Assembly: GCA_946186185.1 (NCBI GenBank)
Contig: CAMHMJ010000001.1
Location: 62,001-126,000, forward strand
Source: an uncultured Treponema sp.
Lineage (GTDB): Bacteria > Spirochaetota > Spirochaetia > Treponematales > Treponemataceae
Length of the DNA stretch: 64,000 bases
Reading direction: 5' to 3'
The translations under genes were made by a program, and so were the position numbers. Of this stretch, positions 34,547 to 42,184 are shown piece by piece. A model generated the notes under the pieces. The model did no database searches. It was not told the DNA's origin and worked only from the letters and a program-made list of their open reading frames with translations. The first letter of the stretch is position 1; every line of letters starts with the position of its first letter.

Positions 34547-34710
34547 CTCTTTTACTTTTTAAAGTAAGAAAGCAAACTAAGAATTAGAATAGCTAAATTA
34601 ATAGCCAACGAAATAACTTCGTAAATCGTCATCTTAGAGCCTCCCATTCAAATATTTTCGGCAATGCCGAATTTGAGTTTGGGAGACACCGCCTAAACTA
34701 AGGTCTTTCC
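34462..34710. repeat. Type I toxin-antitoxin module 1, bounded by inverted repeats
   Basis: A 249-bp unit whose ends, 34462-34491 and 34681-34710, are inverted repeats of about 30 bp (GGAAAGACC...AGTTTA...GGT.GTCTCC). On the minus strand the left repeat becomes a hairpin followed by six T residues, so it would terminate the toxin mRNA. Because of the repeats, the toxin and antitoxin RNAs start with nearly the same sequence. A second unit lies at 35751-36001. Confidence 0.75.
34552..34632 (-). CDS. Putative TxpA/BsrG-like (holin-like) type I toxin peptide, copy 1
   Basis: 26 residues, start ATG 34632, with a GGGAGG ribosome binding site 8 bases upstream and a TAA stop. It begins Met-Thr-Ile-Tyr-Glu, a hydrophobic helix of about 17 residues follows, and it ends Tyr-Phe-Lys-Lys. 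This matches the plan of Bacillus membrane toxins such as BsrG and TxpA, which begin Met-Thr/Ser-x-Tyr-Glu. In the mRNA the CUCCC at 34685-34681 (complement) can pair with GGGAG over the ribosome binding site, with an inner CGGC/GCCG stem, so translation should be blocked until the mRNA is processed. The toxin promoter reads TATACA, 17 bp, TATAAT on the minus strand near 34720-34750. Confidence 0.72.
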   Translation of the reverse strand: MTIYEVISLAINLAILILSLLSYFKK

Positions 34711-34754
34711 AATAATTTGGATTATATACAAATTACATTATTCTGTATAGTATT

Positions 34755-34860
34755 TTTTTTTCGTTAGCGCTGGGAGCCCCGCCGAAGGCGTTCCGAAGCA
34801 CGAAGTGCGTAGGAATGAGCGTAGCGGAAGGGCGGACATAGCGACCCGAACAAAGTGAGG
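34755..34860. repeat. GC-rich palindrome-containing filler joined to the pckG fragment
   Basis: Much richer in GC than both flanks and has several short inverted repeats (for example GCACGAAGTGC). No ORF or promoter is visible. It directly abuts the truncated end of the pckG copy and resembles the 79-bp insertion inside that copy in composition, so the two may be fragments of the same repeat family. Confidence 0.5.
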
Positions 34861-35544
34861 GGAACGCCGTCCATCTACTATCCCTCTTGTACACCAGGCT
34901 CGCTCTTGGAACCTAGGGAGCGGCCCCGACGGGGCAAAAACAGTCCGGTGGACTGTTTTTAGCGAGTCTCCGAGCAGCTGTGCTGCGAAGGCGGTGTATT
35001 CCTTGGATCTATTGTAGGTTCAGAAATCACAGCTGCTTCTACAATCAACGCTGCAGAAGTTGGTAAAATCCGCCGCGACCCATTCGCTATCCTCCCATTC
35101 TGTGGATACAACATGGGCGACTACTTCCAGCACTGGATCGACGTTGGTAACGCAGCAAAAGATAAAGATCTTCTTCCAAAGATTTTCTACGTTAACTGGT
35201 TCCGCAAGGACGAAAACAACGCAGATCTTCCAGGCGGATTCATGTGGCCAGGTTACGGTGACAACAGCCGTATTCTTGCATGGATCTTCGACCGCTGTAA
35301 CGGCGTAGACAATGCTGTAGACACACCAATCGGACTTATGCCAAAAGATGGTGCTTTGAACACTGACGGTCTTGCTGACTACTACAAGAAGACTCTCCCA
35401 GAAATCCTCAAGGTTGACGTTGAAGGCTGGAAGAAAGAAGTTAAAGACGTTCGCGAAAACCACTATCCTAAATTTGGAAAGCATCTTCCAAAAGAACTCA
35501 ATGAGATTCTTGACGATTTGGAAGCACGCTTGAACAAAGCGTAA
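34861..35544 (+). pseudogene. Truncated second copy of pckG (3' third), interrupted by a 79-bp insertion
   Basis: 34861-34913 matches pckG from about 31945, and 34993-35544 matches 31998-32549 with identical length (552 bp) and the same stop region. A stretch of about 345 bp (about 35062-35408) looks base-for-base identical to pckG, whereas both sides carry many silent changes. That mosaic suggests gene conversion between once-diverged tandem copies. The 5' two-thirds, including the P-loop and promoter, are missing. The 79-bp insertion at 34914-34992 begins with TAG in frame after Gly-Thr. An in-frame ATG at 35113 could give 143 residues but without the catalytic P-loop. Not expected to be functional. 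Confidence 0.9.
34914..34992. mobile_element. 79-bp palindromic insertion within the pckG remnant
   Basis: It replaces two bases of the pckG reading frame between GGAACC and GGTGTA. It consists of three adjacent inverted repeats: CCCCG/CGGGG, AAAAACAGTCC/GGACTGTTTTT around GGT, and GCAGC/GCTGC near its end. There is no coding capacity and no obvious target-site duplication. It is probably a small non-autonomous repeat rather than an insertion sequence. Confidence 0.6.
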
Positions 35545-35592
35545 GCTAAATATGTTCGGTCATTGAGGCTCTCGAAATGACCGATATACAAG

Positions 35593-35641
35593 AAGGGGCT
35601 GTCCATATGAAGTTATTATTAACTTCTAGGACAGCCCCTTT
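35593..35641 (+). terminator. Terminator after the pckG remnant
   Basis: AAGGGGCTGTCC (35593-35604) pairs with GGACAGCCCCTT (35629-35640), with an inner GAAGTTA/TAACTTC stem. A TTTG tail follows. It differs in sequence from the terminator of the intact gene, so the copies had diverged there. Confidence 0.85.
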
Positions 35642-35704
35642 GCATTTCAAACCAAATTCATCACGACAAATCTCGCTTCGCTCGATTTGCGGGGTAAATC
35701 ATAT
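35638..35704. repeat. Post-pckG tail, second copy
   Basis: Matches 32613-32681. It is followed after only about 8 bp by the promoter of antitoxin 2, whereas in the first copy the XRE and BspA genes intervene. Confidence 0.8.
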
Positions 35705-35712
35705 GGGAAAAT

Positions 35713-35741
35713 TTGACTACATCTAAATGCTGTGGTATAGT
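35713..35741 (+). promoter_or_regulatory. Promoter of antitoxin RNA, module 2
   Basis: TTGACT (35713-35718), 17 bp, TATAGT (35736-35741). The spacer sequence differs from module 1 while the boxes and spacing are kept, which supports selection for promoter function. Confidence 0.72.
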
Positions 35742-35747
35742 AATAAA

Positions 35748-35834
35748 AAAGGAAAGACCGAAGTTTATTTGGTCGTCTCCACTTTTTACGTGCAAAGCCG
35801 CCTAAGTGTTTGCGAGACAATGGCGGCTTTTATT
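35748..35834 (+). ncRNA. Putative antisense antitoxin RNA, module 2
   Basis: Same layout as module 1: a GGAAAGACC 5' hairpin and a GCCGCC/GGCGGC terminator at 35797-35834. The terminator loop and the region before it differ from module 1 (for example ACTTTTTACGTGCAA against ACAGTTTTAGCAAGAA), so each antitoxin might act mainly on its own toxin mRNA. Confidence 0.66.
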
Positions 35835-36001
35835 TTACTCTATTACTTTTTAAAGTAAGAAAGCAAACTAAGAATTAGAATAGCTAAATTAATAGCCAAC
35901 GAAATTATTTCGTAAATCGTCATCTTAGAGCCTCCCAATATCAAATTTCCAGCAAGCTGGATTTAGAGTTCGGGAGACGCCGCCTAAACTAAGGTCTTTC
36001 C
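35751..36001. repeat. Type I toxin-antitoxin module 2, bounded by inverted repeats
   Basis: A 251-bp unit with ends at 35751-35780 and 35972-36001, almost identical to the ends of module 1. Upstream on the minus strand the toxin promoter again reads TATACA, 17 bp, TACAAT. Confidence 0.75.
35843..35923 (-). CDS. Putative TxpA/BsrG-like type I toxin peptide, copy 2
   Basis: 26 residues from ATG 35923, differing from copy 1 only by Val6 to Ile. The ribosome binding site is again in a hairpin: CTCCC (35932-35936) against GGGAG (35972-35976), with the same 45-nt span as copy 1. The inner stem has changed from CGGC/GCCG to CCAGC/GCTGG, and both arms changed together. Such compensatory change is good evidence that the mRNA structure is selected. 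Toxicity is inferred from family resemblance only. Confidence 0.72.
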   Translation of the reverse strand: MTIYEIISLAINLAILILSLLSYFKK

Positions 36002-36131
36002 AATGGTGTAATTGTATGATATTTCTATAATATTGTATACTATTAAAATTGTAAAACATGTTAAAAATATGCAAGTTTCTTAAATTATTTATAGTATTAT
36101 TTTCCCTCTCATCGATTCATCCTGCGGTGGC

Positions 36132-36500
36132 TAGCTCGAAAACTGGAAGTCGCTGATTGTGCCGGAAAAATTGATTCCCTGCAAGTTTATAAGCGGTCTT
36201 TATGTGAATGAGCGCGCGCCTTCTTCCAAAACTAAAAAAACTGCAGTTCCTCAGTTTATGCTTCACGCCTGGGCGGAGGTTTACATTCTTGAAATGGGCT
36301 GGATTCCCTGCGACCCGCAGGCGGGGTTTTTGGGAACCACGAAGAATCACATAAAGCTTCTTGAGGGAGTGGATTTTACAACCTGTGGCGCAGATTTTTC
36401 CAGGATTCAGTGCAGAGTTTTCTCCTATGAATATACATTTTATGACAATTGTGCTATATTGAAGTCAAATATGGGAATTGTGGATTTTCTGGCTCTGTGA
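36132..36500 (+). pseudogene. 3' remnant of a transglutaminase-like protein gene
   Basis: The frame ending at 36500 carries a transglutaminase-like C-terminal core: Ile-Pro-Cys-Lys-Phe-Ile-Ser-Gly-Leu-Tyr-Val, then His-Ala-Trp-Ala-Glu-Val-Tyr-Ile (catalytic His) and Gly-Trp-Ile-Pro-Cys-Asp-Pro (Asp region). The part with the catalytic Cys is missing; the frame is closed by TAG at 36132 and upstream is AT-rich non-coding DNA next to module 2. The closest usable start is GTG 36159, without a ribosome binding site. A 5' deletion linked to arrival of the upstream material is plausible. It lies only 72 bp before the next lipoprotein gene. Confidence 0.7.
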
Positions 36501-36572
36501 TTCAGTTTCTGATGAACTTTGAACGGTAAATCTTGCAAAATAAAAGTAAAAGTATTTTTGGAGGAATTAAAA

Positions 36573-37241
36573 ATGCTTAAATTTACAAAAGTTGCATTTG
36601 CAACATTGCTTGCAGCCTTCCTGCTTGTTGCCGGAATGGGCTGTCAGTATCTGGACAGTGCTAAGGGAGAATCTTCTGTTGATGTTAGCACTCAGAAAAC
36701 GGCTCCGGTTGCTGAACCGGCTGGTGGTATTACATCGGTTAAAGTTACCGTTGTATTCATGGATTTTAATAAAGGCACGGAAGAAGGTAAGAAGACTTTC
36801 AAATTGAAAGAGTTTGAATCTTTCTTGAAAAGCAGCAAGGTTCAGGAAGCTTACTGGGATGATGCTGGACATCAGAAAATCGATTTTGAAGAGCTTGATG
36901 TAACTTCTTTTGATGAGAACAAGACAATCTATGTTGATGCAAAGTACATGCCAAAGAATGATTCAAAGCCATCTTCTGGAGAAGGAGAAGGCGGAGATGA
37001 AGGAGAGGGCGGTTCTGGTTCTTCAGGTGCTAGTGGGTCTGTAACTGTAAAAATGATGTACCAGGGTAACATAGTTTCGACTCAGTCAATTCCTCTTTCT
37101 CAGATTGCAGTTTATGCGACTATGTATAAGGCTTACTCTGATGAGAATTTGACGAAGGAAATTACCGATGTTTCGTCTATAAAAGCTGGCGACACAATTT
37201 ATATTGACTATACTCAAGTGAACAGCGATTTCGACGACTAA
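36573..37241 (+). CDS. Lipoprotein with two beta-sandwich-like repeats
   Basis: 222 residues from ATG 36573 after TTGGAGG; an earlier in-frame start lacks a site. Lipobox Val-Ala-Gly-Met-Gly-Cys with Cys24. Two similar modules of about 65 residues follow: one starting Val-Lys-Val-Thr-Val-Val-Phe (about 60-130) and one starting Val-Thr-Val-Lys-Met-Met-Tyr (about 155-220). Each ends in an Ile-Tyr-Val/Ile-Asp segment, like the InlB-B/Listeria-Bacteroides repeat style. A Gly/Glu/Ser-rich linker separates them. The next gene, an outer-membrane protein, starts 17 bp later, so the two likely form an operon and may work together at the cell surface. Confidence 0.75.
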   Translation: MLKFTKVAFATLLAAFLLVAGMGCQYLDSAKGESSVDVSTQKTAPVAEPAGGITSVKVTVVFMDFNKGTEEGKKTFKLKEFESFLKSSKVQEAYWDDAGHQKIDFEELDVTSFDENKTIYVDAKYMPKNDSKPSSGEGEGGDEGEGGSGSSGASGSVTVKMMYQGNIVSTQSIPLSQIAVYATMYKAYSDENLTKEITDVSSIKAGDTIYIDYTQVNSDFDD

Positions 37242-37257
37242 AAGGGAGATTTAAAAA

Positions 37258-38712
37258 ATGAAAAAGACACTTCTTTCAATTCTTGCATTTGCCGGTCTTT
37301 CACTTGCATTTGCTGATAACTATTCTATGAATGCTACTGGTTTCCGCGATGTTCCGACTTCTACTTCATTTTTGAACACAACTACAGCCGGCGTTTTTGG
37401 AAACGAAATCGATGACTACATGAGCGTAACTGATTTTTCAGGCGTTGAGTTTGAAAAACTTTTTGCATATCTTGGTTACAACTACAACGGTGCTGCCGGC
37501 TTTAACTTCGGTTTTGCAAAGCAGCTTAAGCCATGTTATTTCGGCTGGTATTTTGGCGGTCAGCTTGACGGTTTCTCTATGGGAAATACAATCAGTGATG
37601 ACAGCGATGCTGATAAACTGAACTACGAGTATGCTGCAGATGCAACAAACTCATACACTGGTGCAGTTTTGCTCGGTTTTGACAAATTTGCCATGAAAAC
37701 AACTCTTCTTTACAATCCAGTTGGAGGTAAGGGAACTGTTGAACAGGTTACGCCAAAGGATGGAGACGAAAGCAAGGTAACAGTTGATGTTTACGAGCTT
37801 TATGGAGACATTCAGATTGGTATTGACGGAAAATATGCTCCTCACTTTGAAATCGGTCTTGATTCTTGGGTTGCTAAAAAGTACGACAATGCAAAGGGAT
37901 ATGCAGACAAAGGTTTTGCAGACCTCTATCTTCGCGGTGGAATCACTGTTGATTTGAATTCAAAGGACTCTGCAAAAGACGAAAAGGATTCAAAAGACAA
38001 GAAAGATTCTAAGGACAAGAAGGCTAAGGAAAGCGACGATACCTTCGTACAGGCTCTTGATTTTGACGTAGATACACGCTGGAGATTCACTCCTGTTATT
38101 CAGAACCAGAACAAAGACGGTGAAGACGAACACTTCGGTTTTGCAAACAACCTTATCCAGTTCAAGCCGACATACAAAGCAACAATCAATGCTACAGAAA
38201 GATTCGTTCTTGGTGCAAAGGTTGCCCTTCCATTCCAGATTGGCGTAGTTTGCGAAGAAGACTATGTAAAACCAATCAAAGGTGACAAGGTTTACGATAC
38301 AGACCGCGTATGGAACACTGACATTGGTTTTGTTCCGACAATTGACCTTGGTGTTACATTTGCCGTTGTTCCGGAAAAGTTCCAGTTCAACTGTGGTACA
38401 AGCATTGCTGCCGGAGAAATCGGATGGAACATCGTAAGCACACAGCTTAGAGACAAGGCTGACAGCGCAAGCATCGACAGCACAACAACAGACGTAAAAT
38501 TCGGCTTTGATTCAAGCGCATTCAACACAAGATGGAGTGCAGGCTTTACACTTTTCATTGGAAAGACTGTAACAGTTGATGCAAGCTACAACATCTTGAA
38601 CAAGCTTAACAACAACTCAGTTGATTACAGAACAACAAATGCAAATATCTGGGAAACTTGTCAGGATATTTTTGTACAGAGACTTGAATTCCTTGTTAGC
38701 GTAAAAATCTAA
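37258..38712 (+). CDS. Outer-membrane porin-like protein
   Basis: 484 residues from ATG 37258 with a GGGAG site. The signal peptide (Met-Lys-Lys-Thr-Leu-Leu-Ser-Ile..., cleavage after Ala-Phe-Ala) is followed by amphipathic beta strands rich in Gly, Tyr, Phe and Asp, and the protein ends in an alternating hydrophobic strand (Leu-Glu-Phe-Leu-Val-Ser-Val-Lys-Ile). A highly charged Lys/Asp/Ser insert (about 239-262) is probably a long loop. About 16-18 strands fit the length. It resembles the large families of treponeme outer-membrane beta-barrels; substrate unknown. Codon bias (GAC/AAC/GGT-rich) hints at good expression. Confidence 0.7.
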   Translation: MKKTLLSILAFAGLSLAFADNYSMNATGFRDVPTSTSFLNTTTAGVFGNEIDDYMSVTDFSGVEFEKLFAYLGYNYNGAAGFNFGFAKQLKPCYFGWYFGGQLDGFSMGNTISDDSDADKLNYEYAADATNSYTGAVLLGFDKFAMKTTLLYNPVGGKGTVEQVTPKDGDESKVTVDVYELYGDIQIGIDGKYAPHFEIGLDSWVAKKYDNAKGYADKGFADLYLRGGITVDLNSKDSAKDEKDSKDKKDSKDKKAKESDDTFVQALDFDVDTRWRFTPVIQNQNKDGEDEHFGFANNLIQFKPTYKATINATERFVLGAKVALPFQIGVVCEEDYVKPIKGDKVYDTDRVWNTDIGFVPTIDLGVTFAVVPEKFQFNCGTSIAAGEIGWNIVSTQLRDKADSASIDSTTTDVKFGFDSSAFNTRWSAGFTLFIGKTVTVDASYNILNKLNNNSVDYRTTNANIWETCQDIFVQRLEFLVSVKI

Positions 38713-38740
38713 CAGTTTCAAGTTTTGAAATATATACTCC

Positions 38741-38780
38741 AAAACTGGCTTTTAGCGGGAACCCCGCTTACGCCAGTTTT
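38741..38780. repeat. Short palindromic element acting as a likely terminator
   Basis: AAAACTGGCTTTTAGCGGGA joins directly to CCCCGCTTACGCCAGTTTT, a compact inverted repeat made of the two arms of the 2918-3157 element without its interior. It lies between convergent genes, so it may have been kept as a terminator. Confidence 0.65.
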
Positions 38781-38811
38781 GCATTACTCTATTTACAATT
38801 CTTTTGGTGGG

Positions 38812-39774
38812 CTACTCGCCTAAATCTGCATAAAAGTTCTTTTCGTTTTTCGGATCAAAATAAACATCTATTTTGTCGCCGGCTTTCTGTTTTACGCATC
38901 CAGGCTCTGCCTTTGTTTTTGCTATAAAGGTTTTTCCTTCATCGGAAAGGGTGATTTTTACCGGATTTCTTCCGTTGATGTAGGTGTTCTCATTTACATA
39001 AACATCCACAACCATGCAGGTCTTTTTGATTCCCTCTGTTCTTAAGTCCAGTTTTCCCTTCTTTTTGTTCTCGCTGGCAAGAAAACCGATTCCAATCAGC
39101 AGGAAAAGGAGTGCAAGTCCGCCGCCAATCAAGCCAAATATAAAGGCAAATTCTTCGGCGTCCGGGTTTCCCGAAGCAGCGGTATTAGTGACTTCAAAGC
39201 CGCTTATTCCGCGCAGAGCATTAATTCCCGGGAGGGCAAAAAGAAAGGCTGCAATGGAAAAAACAATGGTAAAAATTACGGAAAGGACAACATCACCCTT
39301 TGTAATTGTTTTTTCCGGATTTTTTCTGTAAATAATCAGCTCGATATCGCTTCCAATTTCCGGCCTTACGGAGCTTTGGGACGGGAGTTTTCTTCTGTAG
39401 TGGACGCCCTCAAAGTCGTATTCAACAACCGGTGAATAACTTGTGTAGTTTTCTCCCGTCTGTCCCGGCTGAAACTGAGGTGATTCGTTTTCACCTACGA
39501 TTTTTCCCGTAACTTTTTCTGAGTTTGACGCCTTAATGAAAACCGGAACTGTAAAACAGAGAACGATTCCCAGGGTCAGAACTCCGGAAAAAATACTTAC
39601 AATGGCAAGCACGCTTCTTTCCGATAGCTGAAGGATTCCCGTTGAAACGGAAATTGCAAAAAGAGTTACTATTCCGATAATAACTCCGGCGGCAAGAAAA
39701 GCTCCGCCTACAACATAAGGGTTGTCTGTGTCCGCACTAAGCGAACGGCTATAGTGTTTTTCGTATACTGTCAT
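38812..39774 (-). CDS. DUF3592-domain membrane protein
   Basis: 320 residues from ATG 39774. Four hydrophobic helices lie near 22-45, 55-80, 160-185 and 210-232. Between helices 2 and 3 is a beta-rich segment with Ser-Pro-Val-Val-Glu-Tyr-Asp-Phe-Glu-Gly and Gly-Ser-Asp-Ile-Glu-Leu-Ile-Ile-Tyr-Arg-Lys-Asn-Pro, the typical DUF3592 pattern. The C-terminal region repeats a similar motif (Gly-Asp-Lys-Ile-Asp-Val-Tyr-Phe-Asp-Pro). The function is unknown. There is no Shine-Dalgarno sequence; a TAAAAT box lies 6 bp before the ATG. It is divergent from the chemoreceptor gene. Confidence 0.8.
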   Translation of the reverse strand: MTVYEKHYSRSLSADTDNPYVVGGAFLAAGVIIGIVTLFAISVSTGILQLSERSVLAIVSIFSGVLTLGIVLCFTVPVFIKASNSEKVTGKIVGENESPQFQPGQTGENYTSYSPVVEYDFEGVHYRRKLPSQSSVRPEIGSDIELIIYRKNPEKTITKGDVVLSVIFTIVFSIAAFLFALPGINALRGISGFEVTNTAASGNPDAEEFAFIFGLIGGGLALLFLLIGIGFLASENKKKGKLDLRTEGIKKTCMVVDVYVNENTYINGRNPVKITLSDEGKTFIAKTKAEPGCVKQKAGDKIDVYFDPKNEKNFYADLGE

Positions 39775-39780
39775 AAGATA

Positions 39781-39808
39781 ATTTTACAATGAAAGTCCTG
39801 TTTTTCAA
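39781..39808 (-). promoter_or_regulatory. Promoter of the DUF3592 gene, predicted leaderless
   Basis: On the minus strand, TTGAAA (39803-39808), 16 bp, TAAAAT (39781-39786) and 6 bp to the ATG. Confidence 0.6.
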
Positions 39809-39905
39809 AACTGTTTATTTAATTTTTTTGCAAATCAGAAAATTCGATGATAAAATTGAAACGAAAATTTACAAAGAATGAATACTTGATCTTTCTGGAG
39901 TCTTT

Positions 39906-42101
39906 ATGAAAAACTTTTTAACAAAATCAATTTCCCGACAGCTTTCGGTGCTGATAGGAGCCTGTCTTTTCCTTCTGCTCTTATTCTGCTCAATTTTTAT
40001 TACAAGAACTGTGCATTCTGCATTTGAGCACAGTTCTCAAAATTATCTGGAAACCATGGCAGAGCGGTATGGAGAAAGTACCGGAACTATTCTTACTATG
40101 GAATGGAATATTGCAAAAACCCTTCAGGCGGCAATTGAAGGTTTTGAGGATATTCCGGAAGAAAGCCGCCGCGATTACATAAACAATCTTCTGAAGCACA
40201 CTCTTGAATTGAATCCAAGTCTTGTGGATGCTTACTGTGCCTTCCGCGCAAATAAACTGGACAGCCTGGATTCACAATATGCAAATTACGATGATACCTA
40301 TGATGAAACCGGCCGGCTTCTTCCATACTGGACAAACGATGGTTCTTCCATTGAGTGCTGCGTTCTTACGGAATATGAGGGCAGCTTCTGGTATGAAGAG
40401 CCGATGAGTGCAAACCGGGGAATTCTGATTCAGCCGAACCTGTACGAGGTTGCCGGAAAGGAAATCTGGGTATGTGGTGTTGCTTTCCCGATTCACAATA
40501 AGCGGGGAGAAGTTGTGGGAATGCTGGGTGTCGACATGTCCCTGGATAAATTGTCCGAGCTTCTTAAGGAAGCCTCTGTGTACGAAGACGGCTATCTTTC
40601 CCTTATTGCTCATTCGGGGCTTGTTGCGGTTTCCGGTGATTCTGAAGATGAAGGTCAGATGAGCAGCGAATTTTCTGGTGGAAAGACGGCCCAGCTTTTT
40701 AAGACTGCCTCAAGAACTCGGGAGCCATTTTCGTTTGAAACTCAGGAGAACTCAGAAAGATATCTGAAATTTTATCAGCCCTTTTCTGTAGGTGAAGCTC
40801 AGGAAATCTGGTTTTTGGGTGTAAATGTTCCTTATCGTGAAGTGTATGCTTCCGTTCAGTGGATACTGGTCTTTATGAGTACCGTATTTGTAATCACTCT
40901 TGTGGTTATAATTCTTCTTACATATTTCATTATCCGTCGTGTTGTCCGGGAAATGAACAAGGGTGTAAATGCCATGAAAAATATCGCCCAGGGAGACGGA
41001 GATTTGACTGTCCGCATGGAAGTTAAGAATCAGAATGAGCTTGGAAAGATGTACACCTATTTCAATAATACCATGGAAAAGCTTCAGGGATCCATTGGAA
41101 AGGTGAAAGAGGTTAATAAAATGATGCAGGAGCAGGGGTCAGAGCTTTCAGACAATATGAATGATACTGCGGCTTCTGCAAATCAGATTACGGCAAATAT
41201 CGACAGCGTAAACAGACAGATTCAGCTTCAGGGTGAGAACGTAAAGGAAGCCACGGAATCTATGGCCAGCGTAAACAATACGGTTCAGTCCCTCGTTAGT
41301 GATATTCAGAGTCAGAGCTCCTGTGTTGTTCAGTCTTCCAGTGCAATCGAAGAAATGGTTGCCAATATAAAATCCGTTACTTCGATTTTGCAGAAAAATG
41401 AGGAGACCATAAAGGTTCTTGAAAGCTCATCTGAAAGCGGACGACACAGCATTGAAGAAACCGTACAGGCCACATTAAAAATCAAGCAGCAGTCGGAAGC
41501 CCTGCTTGAGGCCAGTAATGTCATTCAGAATATTGCAAGTCAGACTAACCTTCTTGCAATGAATGCGGCAATTGAAGCGGCTCATGCAGGTGAATCTGGA
41601 AAGGGCTTCTCGGTTGTAGCAGATGAAATCAGAAAGCTTGCAGAGGATTCCAATAAGCAGGGTAAGCAGATTACAACCAACCTTACCGAAGTTCTTTCTT
41701 CTATAAATGAGGTTGCTGATTCAACGACTGCGGTTCAGGAGGGCTTTGCAAAAATCTATGAATTGACGCGGCAGGTTGCAGAACAGGAGCTTACCATTAT
41801 GAATGCCATGAGGGAGCAGTCTGACGGCGGAAGTCAGGTGCTTCTTGCCATCAAGCAGATAAACGAGGTAACCGTAAATGTTCGTGAAGGAAGCTCTTCT
41901 ATGGAGCGGGAAAGTAAGGCCATTAATGATAAAATGGAAGCCCTTTCCCGTCTTACAGGAGAAATTACGGCAAGTATGGAAGAAATGTCCATCGGTATGG
42001 AAACAATCAATAAGGCCATTAACCGTGTAAATGATCTGACCCGCCAGAATACTCAGAATATTGAAGTTTTAGGCGAGGCCGTAGACAAGTTTAAGGTATA
42101 A
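39906..42101 (+). CDS. Methyl-accepting chemotaxis protein
   Basis: 731 residues from ATG 39906, preceded by CTGGAG. An N-terminal helix (about 15-37), a dCache-like periplasmic region (Trp-Val-Cys-Gly-Val-Ala-Phe-Pro-Ile and Gly-Met-Leu-Gly-Val-Asp-Met-Ser, typical of Cache_1), a second helix (about 312-340), HAMP ([10 protein letters not shown]), then the signalling domain with the conserved hairpin [10 protein letters not shown]. The ligand is unknown. It lies just upstream of cheR and cheB, the adaptation enzymes that act on such receptors. The extreme C-terminus resembles that of the receptor at 20508, ending Lys-Phe-Lys-Val in both. Confidence 0.95.
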   Translation: MKNFLTKSISRQLSVLIGACLFLLLLFCSIFITRTVHSAFEHSSQNYLETMAERYGESTGTILTMEWNIAKTLQAAIEGFEDIPEESRRDYINNLLKHTLELNPSLVDAYCAFRANKLDSLDSQYANYDDTYDETGRLLPYWTNDGSSIECCVLTEYEGSFWYEEPMSANRGILIQPNLYEVAGKEIWVCGVAFPIHNKRGEVVGMLGVDMSLDKLSELLKEASVYEDGYLSLIAHSGLVAVSGDSEDEGQMSSEFSGGKTAQLFKTASRTREPFSFETQENSERYLKFYQPFSVGEAQEIWFLGVNVPYREVYASVQWILVFMSTVFVITLVVIILLTYFIIRRVVREMNKGVNAMKNIAQGDGDLTVRMEVKNQNELGKMYTYFNNTMEKLQGSIGKVKEVNKMMQEQGSELSDNMNDTAASANQITANIDSVNRQIQLQGENVKEATESMASVNNTVQSLVSDIQSQSSCVVQSSSAIEEMVANIKSVTSILQKNEETIKVLESSSESGRHSIEETVQATLKIKQQSEALLEASNVIQNIASQTNLLAMNAAIEAAHAGESGKGFSVVADEIRKLAEDSNKQGKQITTNLTEVLSSINEVADSTTAVQEGFAKIYELTRQVAEQELTIMNAMREQSDGGSQVLLAIKQINEVTVNVREGSSSMERESKAINDKMEALSRLTGEITASMEEMSIGMETINKAINRVNDLTRQNTQNIEVLGEAVDKFKV

Positions 42102-42148
42102 CTGTCCGTGAGAACTTTTTTCAAGGTGAAAAATCCTGTTGATTTTAT

Positions 42149-42177
42149 TTTACTTTTAGCATTTGAGGATTTATAAT
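42149..42177 (+). promoter_or_regulatory. cheR promoter, predicted leaderless
   Basis: TTTACT (42149-42154), 17 bp, TATAAT (42172-42177), then 7 bp to ATG 42185. No ribosome binding site. Confidence 0.6.
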
Positions 42178-42184
42178 ATAGCGT

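Noticed and set aside
35113..35544. 143-residue ORF in the pckG copy as a functional gene
   Set aside because: It lacks the P-loop, a promoter and a ribosome binding site, and the frame upstream is cut by an insertion.
34462..36001. The two 250-bp units as a simple insertion sequence or MITE without function
   Set aside because: The conserved promoters with diverged spacers, the near-identical peptide, and compensatory stem changes point to selected function, although mobility is still possible.
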